NCBI GenBank assembly: GCA_004794655.1
Contig: SMMW01000001.1
Coordinates: 4,957,001-5,021,000, forward strand
Reading direction: 5' to 3'
Source: Marisa cornuarietis
Taxonomy: Eukaryota > Mollusca > Gastropoda > Architaenioglossa > Ampullariidae
DNA: 64,000 bases
Positions 13,364 through 25,728 of this stretch are shown here, one piece after another (within the stretch, counting starts at the first letter, position 1; the number at the start of each line of letters is the position of its first letter). The notes under the pieces were generated by a model, which ran no database searches, was not told the origin of the DNA, and saw nothing but the letters and a program-made list of their open reading frames with translations. The position numbers and the translations under genes were made by a program.

Positions 13364-13623
13364 GGTAAATGCTTTATATAGACTTCTCTGGTAAATGCTT
13401 TATATAGACTTCTCTGGTAAATGCTTTATATAGACTTCTCTGGTAAATGCTTTATATAGACTTCTCTGGTAAATGCTTTATATAGACTTCTCTGGTAAAT
13501 GCTTTATATAGACTTCTCTGGTAAATGCTTTATATAGACTTCTCTGGTAAATGCTTTATATAGACTTCTCTGGTAAATGCTTTATATAGACTTCTCTGGT
13601 AAATGCTTTATATAGACTTCTCT
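13364..13623. repeat. Minisatellite: ten perfect 26-bp copies
   Basis: The unit begins GGTAAATGCTTTATATAGAC and ends TTCTCT. It recurs ten times without a substitution (260 bp). Each unit contains TTATATAG. The array lies in the flank between receptor copy 2 and the pseudogene and has no counterpart in the copy 1 flank. Confidence 0.98.
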
Positions 13624-13705
13624 GCAAACTTAAGATTTACACTAAAGTAGTTATCTACCTCTTAAGCAGCAATATGTGTTCTTTCAGAATTTGGCTGCTT
13701 AGCTG

Positions 13706-13732
13706 TGGGTGGGTGGGTGGGTGGGTGGGTGC

Positions 13733-13794
<62 letters not shown>
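13706..13794. repeat. GGGT then TG microsatellite
   Basis: About six GGGT copies followed by about 60 bp of TG. It sits where the copy 1 flank has its TG tract (3033-3137). Confidence 0.95.
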
Positions 13795-13797
<3 letters not shown>

Positions 13798-14536
13798 GAC
13801 TTTAAAGTACATAAGAGCACTAAAGAGGTAAAATTATCGTGTACCAAACACTTGCCGATTCAAACGAACGATATTATAGTTCACGGAGGAGATGAAGTGC
13901 AGTGAGATCAAAGTCTACTTAGCAGTGCCCTCATGCACACTACTGGCTAGCTCTATGATATGCATGATGACTTTTAATGAAGGGCTAGATTTTGTAAGAT
14001 ATAAAAAGTAACATGTTTTTCCAGCAAAACTAGATGATGTAGCATCGTGTACTGTAATTTATTATTTAAATATATGGCAAATGGAGGTAAGCGCCCGCTA
14101 ACAATGCGACGGTCTGTTGCTTGACTCCCTCCTCGTCCCTTGTCCCGCCTCCATCCTAACAAATAGTTCTAGTGCATTGTAGGTAATCTTGAGCACAATA
14201 AAGGTTGTAGGAGTAAACCTCAAGAACATGGCATTACTGGTGACGTCTTTCCACTAAGAAATACCGGCTAGGGCTAATTATCTACCAAGATGACCCGTCG
14301 TCAAGGGTCAAGACTTTACGGTTTTTATCAGGAAGTAGGTCGGCAATGCACAAATTTTTTAATTTGTCACACTTTCTCTCACTTTCTCACTAGCGTGGTT
14401 TCTTCCTTACATTCTTCGCCTTACATAAATATGTTTTTTCTTAGACTTATTCCTTCACTCACATATTCCTTTGATCGATGAATAAAATGACTAATTTTAT
14501 CTGTACTTTCTTTTATGACTTTTTCAATTAAGTGTT

Positions 14537-15465
14537 GTGACAGAAATCCTTGTCAACACCACTGCCAGTGACATATATCAGCAGACGACACACACTGTTG
14601 TTCTTCCGAAACACGAAGAGCACATTTTGGAATGGGTTTTTATTTCTCTGATCAGCATATCCTGATGTGTAATTTCGTCCCGCCTGTCATCCTTTTTCGG
14701 CAACGTGATGACCATCGTGATCATGAGTCAGTCGTCAAACTCTATGTCCTTGTACTTCACAGCGCTGGCGGTTTTCGACCTGGTGATCCTGTATACAGGG
14801 CTGCTTTAGAAGTGCCTGTCTATTTTATTTAACGTAGATGTTCAAACACATATATTCATTTTTTTATACAAACTGGTTTGATCCGTTTCTCGTGTATTCT
14901 AGTTACATGATCTCAGCCTGGCTTATCGTTTGTATGACGATACAGAGATTAATGTCGGTTTTGAAGCCCCCCATTACAAGAGGTTATCCTTCGCAAAGAA
15001 AAAGGTCAAAGCAACTATTGTAGCCGTGCCGATTGCTTTAAATACACATAACTTTATAATTTATATAATACGACTTGATAATCTATTTCAATTCTACTGA
15101 TAAACTGTGTTTCATTCCGAACGAACAGGTGCATCATTTTCCCTCTATTACTGAGTTGATTCGAATAAGTCTGTGCATGTGGTCTGTGTGATGACCGCCG
15201 ATGGTTGTGACCTGGTCAACAGTCCCCAGAAAAAGATCTCACTAACCGTCACTCTCATCACGGTGTCGCTATTGTTCCTCCTTCTTACCATGCCTTGTGC
15301 ATTTACTACATAGTTCTTTTTTTACATCAATACCGGCAATAGGATCTCCATGGCGACAGCCGTGCTTGTACTGACACTGTGCCTTATGGCTGGGTAAAAT
15401 AACAATGCAATCAATTTTTGTGTGTACTACTCTAAAGCATCTTAGTTTACCAGTCATCTTGATAC
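14537..15465 (+). pseudogene. Receptor pseudogene, third GPCR copy
   Basis: The sequence aligns along its length with receptor copies 1 and 2 but is disabled many times. There is no start codon at the matching place. About 13 bp are deleted inside TM1 (near 14693), and about 15 bp are deleted after the MTIVIM segment (near 14727). An in-frame TAG lies at 14807-14809 after TM2. Frameshifts occur through TM3-TM4, a large deletion removes most of TM5 (near 15150), and a stop lies in the TM7 region near 15396. The GC-rich TM2 block (14700-14800) and the ICL3 block (15175-15260) remain very similar to the intact genes. No functional receptor can be read from it. Confidence 0.9.
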
Positions 15466-15469
15466 ATCA

Positions 15470-17230
15470 TGTAACATCCCCTTACCGATTTTTCTCCAAG
15501 TGACGTCGTCAACGTGTTCTTTAGACTCTTTCCAGAAAAGAGAATGACCGTTTCAAAAATGATTCTTTGTTAGCGAGAAAAGTGTTATTTCAGTCCTCGC
15601 TCTGATACTAGACTCCAATACTACTAAATTTAAAAAACACATGAAAATGAAAAAGAACAAAATTATGAAAGATGTACTTTTTGAAGAAGAGTAGCCTTTA
15701 TTTATATACTGGACGCGAGGAAGAAGGCTGCTTCTCAGAACTTTCCCTAAATGCTTGGTTTTAATTTGTTTGTTTTTTTTTTAGAATGAGCCATATACCT
15801 ACCTGCACACTAGCAGTATGTATTTCGTGTCGTTCTTGGAAAAACTTGAGGTGTGACAGGTCACATTTGTTCACATTATGTCAGCGTTTGATCACTGACT
15901 ACACCACAAAATTCCAGAAAGATTTGTCATCCGAGCAGCCAGGTCATGAAGTCATGCAGTACAGCGACCATTAACGATAGGACGCATGCAACATGCAGCT
16001 CATTCTGCAAGTCTTTCGTGGAGCCAACCGTGCATTATGACTTTATATTGCACCACAGGGCAGCCATTCATAAGGCAGCCACGCTGCAAATGTTTTCTAC
16101 AAAGTTCTTTACTAAAAAAAAACAATTGCTAACTGCGTGAGCTCTCACTTCATGCAACTATTTCAGTGTTTACCGCTCGCTGTTTTGGTGATAAATTCGC
16201 TGCTCACTTATTCGTTGATAAATAAAGGGTAAATAATATTCGTCATTTCAGCATATCTCATGAAAATTCTGAAAAAATGTAGAAAATCAGCATGCAGCCC
16301 ATACATCACAAACACATCCCCATTTTGCATTTCGGAAGCACCATGTATCTAAGACATGACATGTGGAACGCCGAAAACTTGTGATGAGTAAAATAAAAAT
16401 GTTAATCTATTCTACAGTTTCTTACATAGTTTTCTAAAAGATTATGTTGTATTATTTTTGTTATTTACATCTTAAGTATTCCATGGGACGCTTTGTGGGA
16501 TTTTTTTATTGCCTATTTATGTACAGCACAAAGCTGGGGGGGGGGGTTCTTGCATCTCTTACAATTTTCTAGAAAATGCCGTCCTACAGCAATGTCTGCG
16601 GTACTCGATGCAGAAAGTGACTAAGTGTTTATTTTTTTCGAGGTTCTCGAAAGGCACTCATAATTGAGAATAATCAGTTACTAAAATGTTTTCAATGTGT
16701 CTGTCTGAAAATGCAGGTTGACGCACAAAGAAAACCCCTTATGTGACATGTTTTGGGGGTGTGTAAAGATGAAAGGTGACTAGTACCTTGCAATGCATGG
16801 TATTGTTTACACATGGTGTGCAAAGATTTAAGCATATTATACAAGTATTGATACCTTATTCTCCTCTTTGGTCAACGTGTGTTTTGGGGGACAGGTAAAA
16901 GCCACCTGCCATCCAGTCTTGCCCTTTGTGTTGTCAGTTTTGAGAACAATGGGTCTAATTCCTTTCGTGATCAAGAGATTATCATAAAAACAAAAAAAGA
17001 GAGCAACATCGATTATGAAATTGTTCTGGGCAAATCTGGGCCAGTTATTAGTTCTAAGCTATATTTTACTTTTTTCTCTATTATTGTTTTTAGATACACA
17101 GCAAAGTAGTCGCTGTCAACATTTTTTGAAGCCTTGTATCAAGAAACAAACAGGTACTTTTCTAATTCTGGTAGAAAAATTAAGAAAAAAATGTGACTTT
17201 CAAATTTGTTATTTTTGTATACATTAAGCC
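15470..17230. other. Flank of receptor pseudogene
   Basis: No gene is seen. The sequence aligns in pieces with the flanks of receptor copy 2 (11466-12180) and copy 1 (6470-6800). G and A homopolymers are present (for example 16536-16545). Short frames such as 16879-17109 have no recognisable features. Confidence 0.55.
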
Positions 17231-18960
17231 TAAACAATTAATAATATATCACTTTGTCAGATAGGATGATAAATAAGTTCATTAAGAACTAGACATGGTC
17301 TTAGTTCCTCCCAATGACTATCATTCTCCTGCGAACTGCAGACGTAGCTCCCCGCTGGGAGGGCATTGTGAGACGTGATCATCGTGAGAAATGAAAATAG
17401 TTATGCTGAACCCTATATCTTCAGCTTTTTTGTGACACCAGAATATCACATTTGAATTATCAGACTGCCATGAGTACTCTGTGGTGTGTAGTTGTGCCGT
17501 CTAGCTACATTGTTCTATAGGCGGGCGGTAGTTATTAATGGACTTTCTTCGTAATACTTTCCATGGTGGTGGAGAGTTAATTGCTTTAATTAATAATCAT
17601 TGCAGGGCTGTCGATTTTCAGTCTATACACTAAGCCTTTGTAGATAATTTTTTTTTAAACTCGCATGCGACAATTGGCACCACCTGTGAAAAATTGTCGC
17701 CTTTTCCTATGAAGCAAATGTTTTCCTCTGCTGTGGCCAGTTAGTTATCACCTTTCTTTCTCCAACAAAAGAAGCTCATTGGTATACTAACAGGCAGCGC
17801 TGAGCGAGAGAGCGGAAAATCTCACACATGCTGTACGATGTATTTTTGCTATTGATAACGAGGTGCACGAGAATAGCACCCACTTCTGATTCGTAAGTGG
17901 ATAGCTGACACCTAAAACAACGAGTGCTGTAGGAATGTTATCAATGGTGAGACCATAAAGCTGGCAGACCATTTCATGTTGCTGAGAGCCACCATCTAAA
18001 GCGACTTCAGCTGAGGCAGCAATATAGTGTCTCATCAAGAACACTCAGCAACGACTCTACTTCCTACGCCAGCCGAAGAAGCCCGGTCTCGGGAGGGATG
18101 TTCTGCCACAATTTTCTCAACGACCGTCTGGTAACAGAGGACCACCCAAAAGCAGACAGTCCGACTCGACCGGGTGGGGCGTGCGGCTCGCAAACAAAAT
18201 GCCTTCTGCGGGGATGATCTATGCCCACTCGTAAAAGACTGTGTCACACTGTATGCCGTCTAGGGTCAGGTACAGACATTTCCAGACCATACCATCCCGT
18301 CCGAGAAACAGTTTTTAAATAAAGAGTAACCTCTCTGAACTCCTCTGTTGCCCGAGTCAGTACTGAGTGTTGAATGCGTTGTGTTGATCTCAGTGGGCAG
18401 TGTGTCTAGTGCAACTCTGTGTGTGTGTGTCATTAGTGTGTGCGTACTCGCGTGTGTGTTTGGGTGTGTCAGTGCATGCAGTCAGTGGTGGACCTGAAAT
18501 GTGTGGGTTATGCAATTTATATGTGAGTCAGTGGATGTGTATATATCCGTGTGCGTGGGTTAATTTTTATGTGTGAAAGGAGGGTTGGAGGAAGTGCGCG
18601 CACAAATGCATGAGCGCAAGGTAAAGAATTTTCTTTTTCCTTTTTTGTAGTTGTACATATAAGAGTACATATTAGTGTACATATAGTAGTGCATATAGTG
18701 ACATCTGTAAGTGTGCGATTGGGGAAAGTGGCGGCCATCACCACTAAGACATATTCCTTGTGTCACTTGGTCAATTAATTCTTATAGTAGATGCCTGTAC
18801 CGGCTTGTTGTCCCAGTTTCTACTGAGGTTATCAGCCCCTGGGTGCACAGTTGCTCTCACAGGCTAAAGTCGGATTAGAAAATGTTTCGCTCAATTGTGT
18901 TAGCGTCTTCGTCCACCTGCTATACCTACCACAATAAATATATAATACCGAAAATCTAAT
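17231..18960. other. Intergenic, no assignable gene
   Basis: A GC-richer patch at about 17780-18250 carries two consecutive minus-strand open frames (18247-18035 and 18044-17787) with no recognisable domain. It may be a decayed repeat. A GT-rich patch spans about 18417-18480. I see no supportable gene. Confidence 0.4.
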
Positions 18961-19003
18961 CAGTGCAATTCTCGCTTATTGATCACAAGCGACATAAGCG
19001 AAC

Positions 19004-19009
19004 TTTATT
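19004..19009 (-). terminator. Polyadenylation signal of minus-strand cysteine-rich gene
   Basis: AATAAA on the minus strand, about 136 nt downstream of the TGA at 19145-19147. Confidence 0.45.
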
Positions 19010-19144
19010 GATTCCAAGTTACAGAGTTACAAGTTACAAGTTGGCATTGCTTTCTCAAAGAGGACTCTGACCTGGCGGCATAATTAGATACGCTTTTATG
19101 TTTAGCCTGTTATGAGTGAGTTACTCGGTGAGCCCTGTGGCACC

Positions 19145-19555
19145 TCACACGTGGGTTGTGCTGGGGCATATTGGACAGCCGGGGCATTTGATGTTGCCAA
19201 TGTCGATTGTGCCCATTACAAGGTCAACGGGACAGTCAGGTGGTGGGAAGAAGCAGTCCACTACGGGGCAAATGTTATGTTGCACCAGCAGCCTTTTCTG
19301 GAAAATTCCATAGCAATGTTTAGATTTATAGTAGACAAATTACACGGCTGTAGTAACTGCAGCACCTCGAATACTTTTAGATATTAAAGTACTTAAAATA
19401 GAAAATAAAAATGCTTTCATTTAAGTGGAATATGTGGGTATTCGAGAATAAAGAAACGTGCAACACCTGAGGAGCGAAGAAAGAAATTATTTAAATTTCC
19501 CTGTAAATAAATCCTGCAACCGCAGACATCTTCACGAAAACAATTCTTTTTTTCA

Positions 19556-19607
<52 letters not shown>

Positions 19608-19635
19608 AACACGCACAGACGCACCACACACAAGT

Positions 19636-19678
<43 letters not shown>

Positions 19679-20985
19679 CGCGCGTATGCACAGATACGTA
19701 ACCAAGATCCTATGGCACTCACTTCAGGTTGCTCCCGAACGAGGCAAGTCTCACAGCCTGGACATTTCTTACCATTGCGTTCATAGTAAGTCATGACCCA
19801 CTCCTTTGGATCGCACGGCGGAGCTGCACACGGGAGAGCAATACACTCGTCGTCGTGCAGTTGGCCTGTAACAGAACGACAATATGAATCGCTGCTTTCT
19901 CTGTTAGACTAGGGGAGTGCAGTGTTTTTAGTGACTAGGTAAAGCTCAGTGCAAGATACTCATTTATGGAATCTGGGTGAATGCCGCTCTTCCGTTCTCA
20001 AGAGACACGCCTCAAGATAATACCCGTACATAAAAAGAGCTCAGTAAAATAGACATAGGATTGTAATGAACATATGTTTATGTTGTCATGGGTGCAAGCA
20101 GTGGGAGAAAACCCAAGATATATCAATAAGGCTTACAAACGTCGTGTCACGATTATGACCTCTTTTTGTACATGGAGATGTTTGTAGACGTCAATCTCAA
20201 GAAGGGAAGAGAGGGGGAAAATGTTCACTCAGATTATAAACATTTTGCCTGACCCTTACCAGTCATTAGAAAAATGTACCCCGCAAGACCTTTAGAGAGA
20301 AACGCGGACATGATAAGGTTCACAAACATTATGCAGCTCCTTCAACTGTCCCTATCTCCATGCAGGCTGTGAAGTAGCAGCTTAGACCATCAGACTAAGA
20401 TATCCGACTTCCTACAGATGCGCTTATGAAGACATTTACTATGCTTTTAGTTCAGTGAAAAATTAAACTGGTCGTTCAAAGTTCATGAATACGCAAGTGT
20501 TCACCAAATACTCTGGTGACCTCTGTCGTTCGTTCAAACCGAAATTCGTTCAAGACCTAGGCTGGCTTGCATGTGAGGTGTTGTCGGACATGACGGTTTT
20601 TGGATTATTACTGTTGGCTGGTGTGCATCTAAGGTCCTTAATATGAGAGCTATGTCAGCGGTCTCATTCGGTAAATGGACTATTTAAACCAAACTTAGGG
20701 AGGCTGACTTGCCACTTAAAACTGGCGGTTTAAAACTTCTATTCAAGACCTCACTTGCAACCCAGGCCTGATGACTTTCCTGTACTTGTCGAGATGAAAC
20801 TGCATAATTAAATTTTACTTCATTATTTTCTCGCAGGCTTGAAGTTGATCTCTAGTGGTTACTGTTACTGTTCTGGTGCTATTTGTTAATTTATTTCGCA
20901 ACATCTAAATTAGAAAAACAGATAGCGGCGACTGACCTATTACAGCTGACGTCACACAAGCCAGTAGAAAGACAAGAAAAGCCAT
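19145..20985 (-). CDS. Small secreted cysteine-rich protein A (three exons)
   Basis: Minus-strand coding exons are 20985-20937, 19865-19723 and 19297-19145. All introns are GT-AG with phases 1 and 0, giving 114 residues. Exon 1 encodes a signal peptide (MAFLVFLLACVTSAVIG). Exons 2 and 3 each encode one six-cysteine repeat: C-x4-C-x4-C-x16-C-x2-C-x2-C and C-x4-C-x6-C-x15-C-x2-C-x2-C. Each repeat ends in a C-P-G-C-x-x-C core. The first repeat has PPC and an EW...YY patch; the second has FFPPPDCPVDLV. A paralogue with the same exon plan lies divergently at 23800-25551. It may be a distant VWC/antistasin-like module, but the spacing does not fit those families cleanly, and I cannot assign a function beyond secretion. 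Confidence 0.85.
19556..19676. repeat. CT and CA microsatellites within intron 2 of gene A
   Basis: A short CT run is followed by two CA runs (about 19571-19604 and 19639-19674). They lie inside the second intron of the minus-strand cysteine-rich gene. Confidence 0.95.
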
Positions 20986-21028
20986 GTTGACGGTTGTCTG
21001 AAGTCATTCACATATCAGCCGCTCTCGA

Positions 21029-21036
21029 TACTTATA
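21029..21036 (-). promoter_or_regulatory. Possible TATA box of cysteine-rich gene A
   Basis: TATAAGTA on the minus strand, about 44 bp before the ATG at 20985. The paralogue has a TTAAATAA at a similar distance. Confidence 0.35.
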
Positions 21037-21508
21037 GCACTCGCCCGCCTACCTTTAGATGCACGTATTTTCTTCTTTTTTTTTCACTTGGTAGATAAAC
21101 CATTTGTCAGAAAATCTATACTACTCCAAAACCAAACAGAACAAGAATCATGACAATGTTGAGAAGGAGAACATTAAGACCCGGATAGGATTTCTGATTA
21201 AATAGCTTAAACTTTTTTCTGGTATTTTGCAGTATGATGCACAACGTTTTTGAGTGTAAAGAAGATAAGATTTGTGGCGATGTCCAGATTCCTGACAGGC
21301 TGTCAGCGCTCTCGAAGAACTGATTTAACGGACAAAACTGAACAGTGTAGAGTTGCATTAGTACCAATCAGTAAAACACACAAACACAAACATCGTCGCA
21401 CTCTTTATTCATAATATACATATACTCTATAAAATGTTATATATAAACACACAAACACAAACATCGTCACAGTCTTTATTTATATTATAAATACATTATT
21501 CATGCAAT

Positions 21509-21529
21509 TATATATATATATATATATAA
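21509..21529. repeat. TA dinucleotide run
   Basis: About 20 bp of TA. It is preceded by two related copies of an ACACAAACACAAACATCGTC segment near 21378 and 21450, a short tandem duplication of about 70 bp. Confidence 0.85.
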
Positions 21530-22599
21530 GTGAAAAGAAAAGAAGTCAGGCCTGATTGCGTCCTGGTCAATATAGAGGGCTTAATCAGGGTTATCTGCCG
21601 ACCAAAGACCTGCCACCCACGCTACTTCTGCTACAAACTATCGGTCCAAATGGATACCCAAACACGTGGTACTATATCATACTTTGTAACTGTGCACTGC
21701 AACCTAAAATCCATTTCGAAATTAAGTTTTTTTTACGTAGGTACTCCACTCTGAGGTTACTGACAGAAAATCTGCGAATGTGTCTCCATCATGAGTTTCT
21801 GTTTCAGCGTTTAACATGAAGTTCGATTGAAAAAGATAATCATCCGTTTTTCTGTCAGGCTATACAAGTATTGTGTTTAATTATTTGTTTGCTTGCTTGC
21901 TTACTTGCTTTTGAAAGTGCACCTGCACTAGCTGTGGGATGGGGTCGTCGTTTAATCACAAAAAAATCTTGGTCTCACATTACACAGTTTCTTATCAGTT
22001 CTGACTGTATGTATGTCATCATCTGTCGACTAGTCTTCTGATATAATGGTTTTATCTTCTTTCTATTTTATGACATGTCAGCTGAAGCCCGGATATATAC
22101 TAAGTCAAAAAAGTGAAGACAGGTTAAAGATGTAATGATATGTTTAATTACTCGACATACCTATACAGCCATTCATGGAATTACAAACTTCTCCTTTGTT
22201 GTGACAAGAAGTTGGAACAAATGTGCAATAAATCCCTAATCCCAATTAAAGGTCAAGCCGACCGCAACATTATTTCTTTATGGTCGGGTTAAGTTCGTTT
22301 TAAAATAATAATTCCCAAAATATGAGTACATAAGTATGCTTAATTTTAAAGATATAAGTCTTCAAACATCGGCATTCTCACCTGCCACTAGGAAAGCGGG
22401 AAAAAGTACTCTCCTGTACTGGAGGTTCTCTTGCGCGATCGAAGTATTTGTAACAGTGAGTGTGCATGTCTTCAAATCAAATGAAGAAACATCACTCAGG
22501 TTGTCGTGTTCAAGAAACGATTTTTTCCCCAAAAATGAAACAGCTGAATTTGGAATACAGCCCTATAGATTGGAACTTTATTTAGAAGATTAAAAAAAA

Positions 22600-23105
22600 T
22601 AATTAAATGGAAGATTTACATTCAGCTATGATTAGTAAATGTACAATACTAAGAAATTTTAATTTTTCTGAAAAACTGATTTTATTTGGTGTACAGGACA
22701 ACATTTGTACGGACAAAGTGTTAGACCAACTCATCTTGCTAGCAAAATATTACATTTATGTATGCAAATGGAAAAACGATATTCCATATATACATGTTTT
22801 TGAAGATTGTAAAATACAGATATAATATAGAAAGATGCCATAGTATTTTAAGTAATAAATTAGACCTATTTGAAGTAATGTGGAAACCATATCAACAATT
22901 ATTACTATAAACACAGTTTTAGTGGAAGCTGAGATGTTCTCACTAGTTTTATCTTTCACTCTTTCTCCACATCTGTCCTCTCTACTCTTCCCCCCCCCCC
23001 TTCTATACTGAATGAATGTGTCCTGAGAACGAAAACGGATTTGAAATTCTTAATGTGACAAATGTCATGTATTTATATTGTACTTGTTAAATAAAAAAGA
23101 ATAAT
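22600..23105 (+). mobile_element. LINE 3' fragment (reverse transcriptase C-terminus)
   Basis: The frame at 22607-22825 has the look of the extreme C-terminus of LINE ORF2 proteins: an LILFGVQ segment, then LDQLILLAKYYIYVCKW. Further related but stop-interrupted coding text and an A-rich end at about 23085-23105 follow. It is 5'-truncated and dead. It lies between the two divergent cysteine-rich genes. Confidence 0.5.
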
Positions 23106-23262
23106 TATTTTATTTTACTTTTATTAATAGATTTAATTCTTTGTAGTAAATAGCCTAGGGGAGTGCCGCCATGCATGATGTACCGATCTCTGATCGCAAA
23201 AGATAAGATGGACAGAGAGAAAGAGAGAGATATAAGAGATAGATACCGTTTCAAATATTTTA

Positions 23263-23264
<2 letters not shown>

Positions 23265-23315
<51 letters not shown>
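23265..23315. repeat. GT microsatellite
   Basis: About 25 copies of GT. Confidence 0.97.
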
Positions 23316-23317
<2 letters not shown>

Positions 23318-23397
23318 TTTATTTGTTGTTGAGGGTAGGAAATATCTCCTGCAATTGAATATTCTTATACTAAGCATTCGGGCCCACCAGAGACAGT

Positions 23398-23455
23398 GAT
23401 ATAGCCTTAATTAGTTGCTGGCATGGCTTAAGACTATAACAATCAACCATCCAAC
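23398..23455 (+). mobile_element. SINE 3'-end fragment
   Basis: GATATAGCCTTA...GTTGCTGGCATGG followed by a CAATCAACCATCCAAC tail. This matches the 3' end (TATAGCCTTAGCTGCTGGCTCGG) of the tRNA-derived SINEs elsewhere in the window. Confidence 0.5.
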
Positions 23456-23747
23456 TAACAGAGTTCGCTCTGATATTCTGTTCCATTCAGGTCGTTTCAT
23501 TGACATGGATCTCGGTTCTCGACTTTCGGCTCTCGGTTCACTGCATACCGAAGTTTCTTTATGCAACGTGTGAGGCGAGTATCTTGTCCAGTCTACCTTC
23601 TTTACAGATCTGAGCACAAAAATGCGGAGAAAGATGATGAGCTCCAATGGACAGAAAGAGCAACATTTTCTTCCGAAGGTATCTGAGGACTTTTTTTTTT
23701 TTTTTTTTTGAGCAGTATAGCCTATTGGAAGTGAGATTGGTCACGTG

Positions 23748-23755
23748 TTAAATAA
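23748..23755 (+). promoter_or_regulatory. Possible TATA-like element of cysteine-rich gene B
   Basis: TTAAATAA lies 45-52 bp before the ATG at 23800. A CACGTG E-box-like palindrome directly precedes it at 23742-23747. Confidence 0.3.
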
Positions 23756-23799
23756 ACTGGACCGGCTGTTCTCCGTGTCACTTGAAGCAAACTGGCGAC

Positions 23800-25551
23800 A
23801 TGGCTGGTCTTGTCTTGCTACTAATCTGTGTAACGTCAGCTGTTACAGGTCAGTGAAAGTGTTCATATTTTATAACTTATATAGCCATATATAGCTTACG
23901 GTCACTATATTACAATCAATATATATATATATATATATCAGTCTACATTTTATTTCGGAGTTCTTATTTTCCAGTCTTCAATGTTTCTTTTAACCGTTTT
24001 CACGTTACAGCCTATCAGATATAACTGTTTCCTCTAAAGTTTCCTGATGCTTTCAAGGTTTTGTTCCACTTGAAAAAAATTTCCACCCACATGTAAAGAG
24101 GGAAAAGTGAAAAAAAAAGTCCAGCAACGACACCAACACCGGGGCTGTAAGAGAGCGAGAAGTGTGTGTGTGTGTGTGTGTGCCTGCACGCATGCAAAAG
24201 TAAAGAATATAAGCTTCGGTGCCCTAATTTCTCTCGCTTGGACAGAATTGGTAAGCTTTGAGTTCTCCGAGCTAGAACCACACGATATCTGTACTCTTTA
24301 TTCCAGCGGCAATCCACAAATACAACCACATCGTGGCTGGGACACGTCTTTGAGTAAAGGTTCTCATACCGCTGGCTTCCATTCCCGGAACACCCGGTCT
24401 TCTTTTTTTTTAAATAATGTACGGATATATTTAATGTCATTCTTGAGGTATTATGTAATGTCTGATGTAATAATAAAATGGCAGACATAATTTCCTGAAA
24501 AGGGTTATTAAAGATGTTTTGTTTTGTTATTGTATTGTAAGTTATCTGCTGTTTAGCGCAAACATGTATAGTCAACTGCCGATGCGATTAACAGGTCTGT
24601 TCCTGCCCGAGTCCTCGTCAGAACCAATCATCTGTCCACGTCTGCCTTGTCCCCTCCCGCCCTGTGATCGCAGCGAATGGATTCCATGGTACTACGATTA
24701 CCATGGCAAGAACTGTACAGGCTGCTACCAATGCCCTCAGGATTCCCTCAGCATCTCTGCCCTAGAAGTGAGATATGTGGCATTCGGTGACTTCAGTCTC
24801 TCTGTGTGAATTGTGAATATTCTCGTAGTTTGCTGTGACAGATGCGATCTTTGTCTGAAATTGGGTGTCTGCACATTGAGGAATTGGTTATCCTATGTAA
24901 ACACATTTATCGTGCATAACTACCGTAATTTTTCTGGGAAAGGATTGAATAAAAGTTTTGTTTCATGAGATGTCAGTTGCTGAGACCATTACATTTTAAA
25001 TTATTGTTTTTCTTTGAAAATAAATACGTGTTATTTCATTATTCAAAGATCATTTCTACTCGAATAAGATTACTGAAATGTCCTTCCTTCTTACATTTGC
25101 AGGAGAAATAAATGTCACGGAAACCTGGGAACTAATAGATTTCCTTTAAAAGGGGGAAAGAAGTTACATTATAATAACAGAATTTTTCAGTTTTTAGTGA
25201 AATTGATTACTGGCACTTAAAATTGTGCCTCAAAGTGGTTAGAAATGAACCGGTCGATGTGTCTGTACATCCCAGGAATTCCCACTTCCTCCTGCCTGTA
25301 TATAGCATTCCCCTTTAATCTCATGTACGATATGTTAATTTTGTGCACCACCAGTGTTGATAACACATTAAAACTTTCCCTGAACTTTTTTACAGGAAAG
25401 ACAGCTTGATGCAACAATCCAGCGCTGCCCCATAGTGGATTGCTTCTTTCCACCACCGGACTGCCCTGTCGACCTTGTACCGGGCACCATCCATATTGGA
25501 AGCCTTCAGTGTCCGGGCTGCCCTACATGCCCTGTCCAAATTCACGACTGA
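23800..25551 (+). CDS. Small secreted cysteine-rich protein B (three exons)
   Basis: Coding exons are 23800-23848, 24595-24767 and 25396-25551, joined in frame with GT-AG introns of phase 1 and 0 into 125 residues. Exon 1 is a signal peptide (MAGLVLLLICVTSAVTG) closely resembling that of the divergent paralogue at 20985-19145. Repeat 1 is C-x4-C-x4-C-x16-C-x2-C-x2-C with PPC and EW...YY. Repeat 2 is C-x4-C-x6-C-x15-C-x2-C-x2-C with FFPPPDCPVDLV and a C-P-G-C-P-T-C core. The C-terminus ends VQIHD. No catalytic motif is seen, and structure by disulfides is likely. A small secreted ligand, inhibitor or matrix/mucus protein would fit, but nothing in the sequence decides between these. An AATAAA follows at 25723. 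Confidence 0.87.
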
Positions 25552-25722
25552 AACATGAAGGGGGCAGTCATACAAGATATTTTTGAATCAGACATGTCTG
25601 CGAAATTATGACAGGCAAAAATGTAGTTATAATTTTTGAAAGTGAAATTTTTCTACATTGGGCTTCAAAACGAAAAATTTTTCGATCACTGTTATTAACT
25701 GGTGAGAATCTTAAAATAGATA

Positions 25723-25728
25723 AATAAA
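25723..25728 (+). terminator. Polyadenylation signal of cysteine-rich gene B
   Basis: AATAAA about 172 nt after the TGA at 25549-25551. A second AATAAA-type motif occurs near 25934. Confidence 0.45.

Noticed and set aside
19112..19387. 91-codon plus-strand frame with Trp/Cys
   Set aside because: It is antisense to exon 3 of the minus-strand cysteine-rich gene, which has homology, splice sites and a paralogue.
25390..25575. 61-codon minus-strand frame
   Set aside because: Antisense shadow of exon 3 of the plus-strand cysteine-rich gene.
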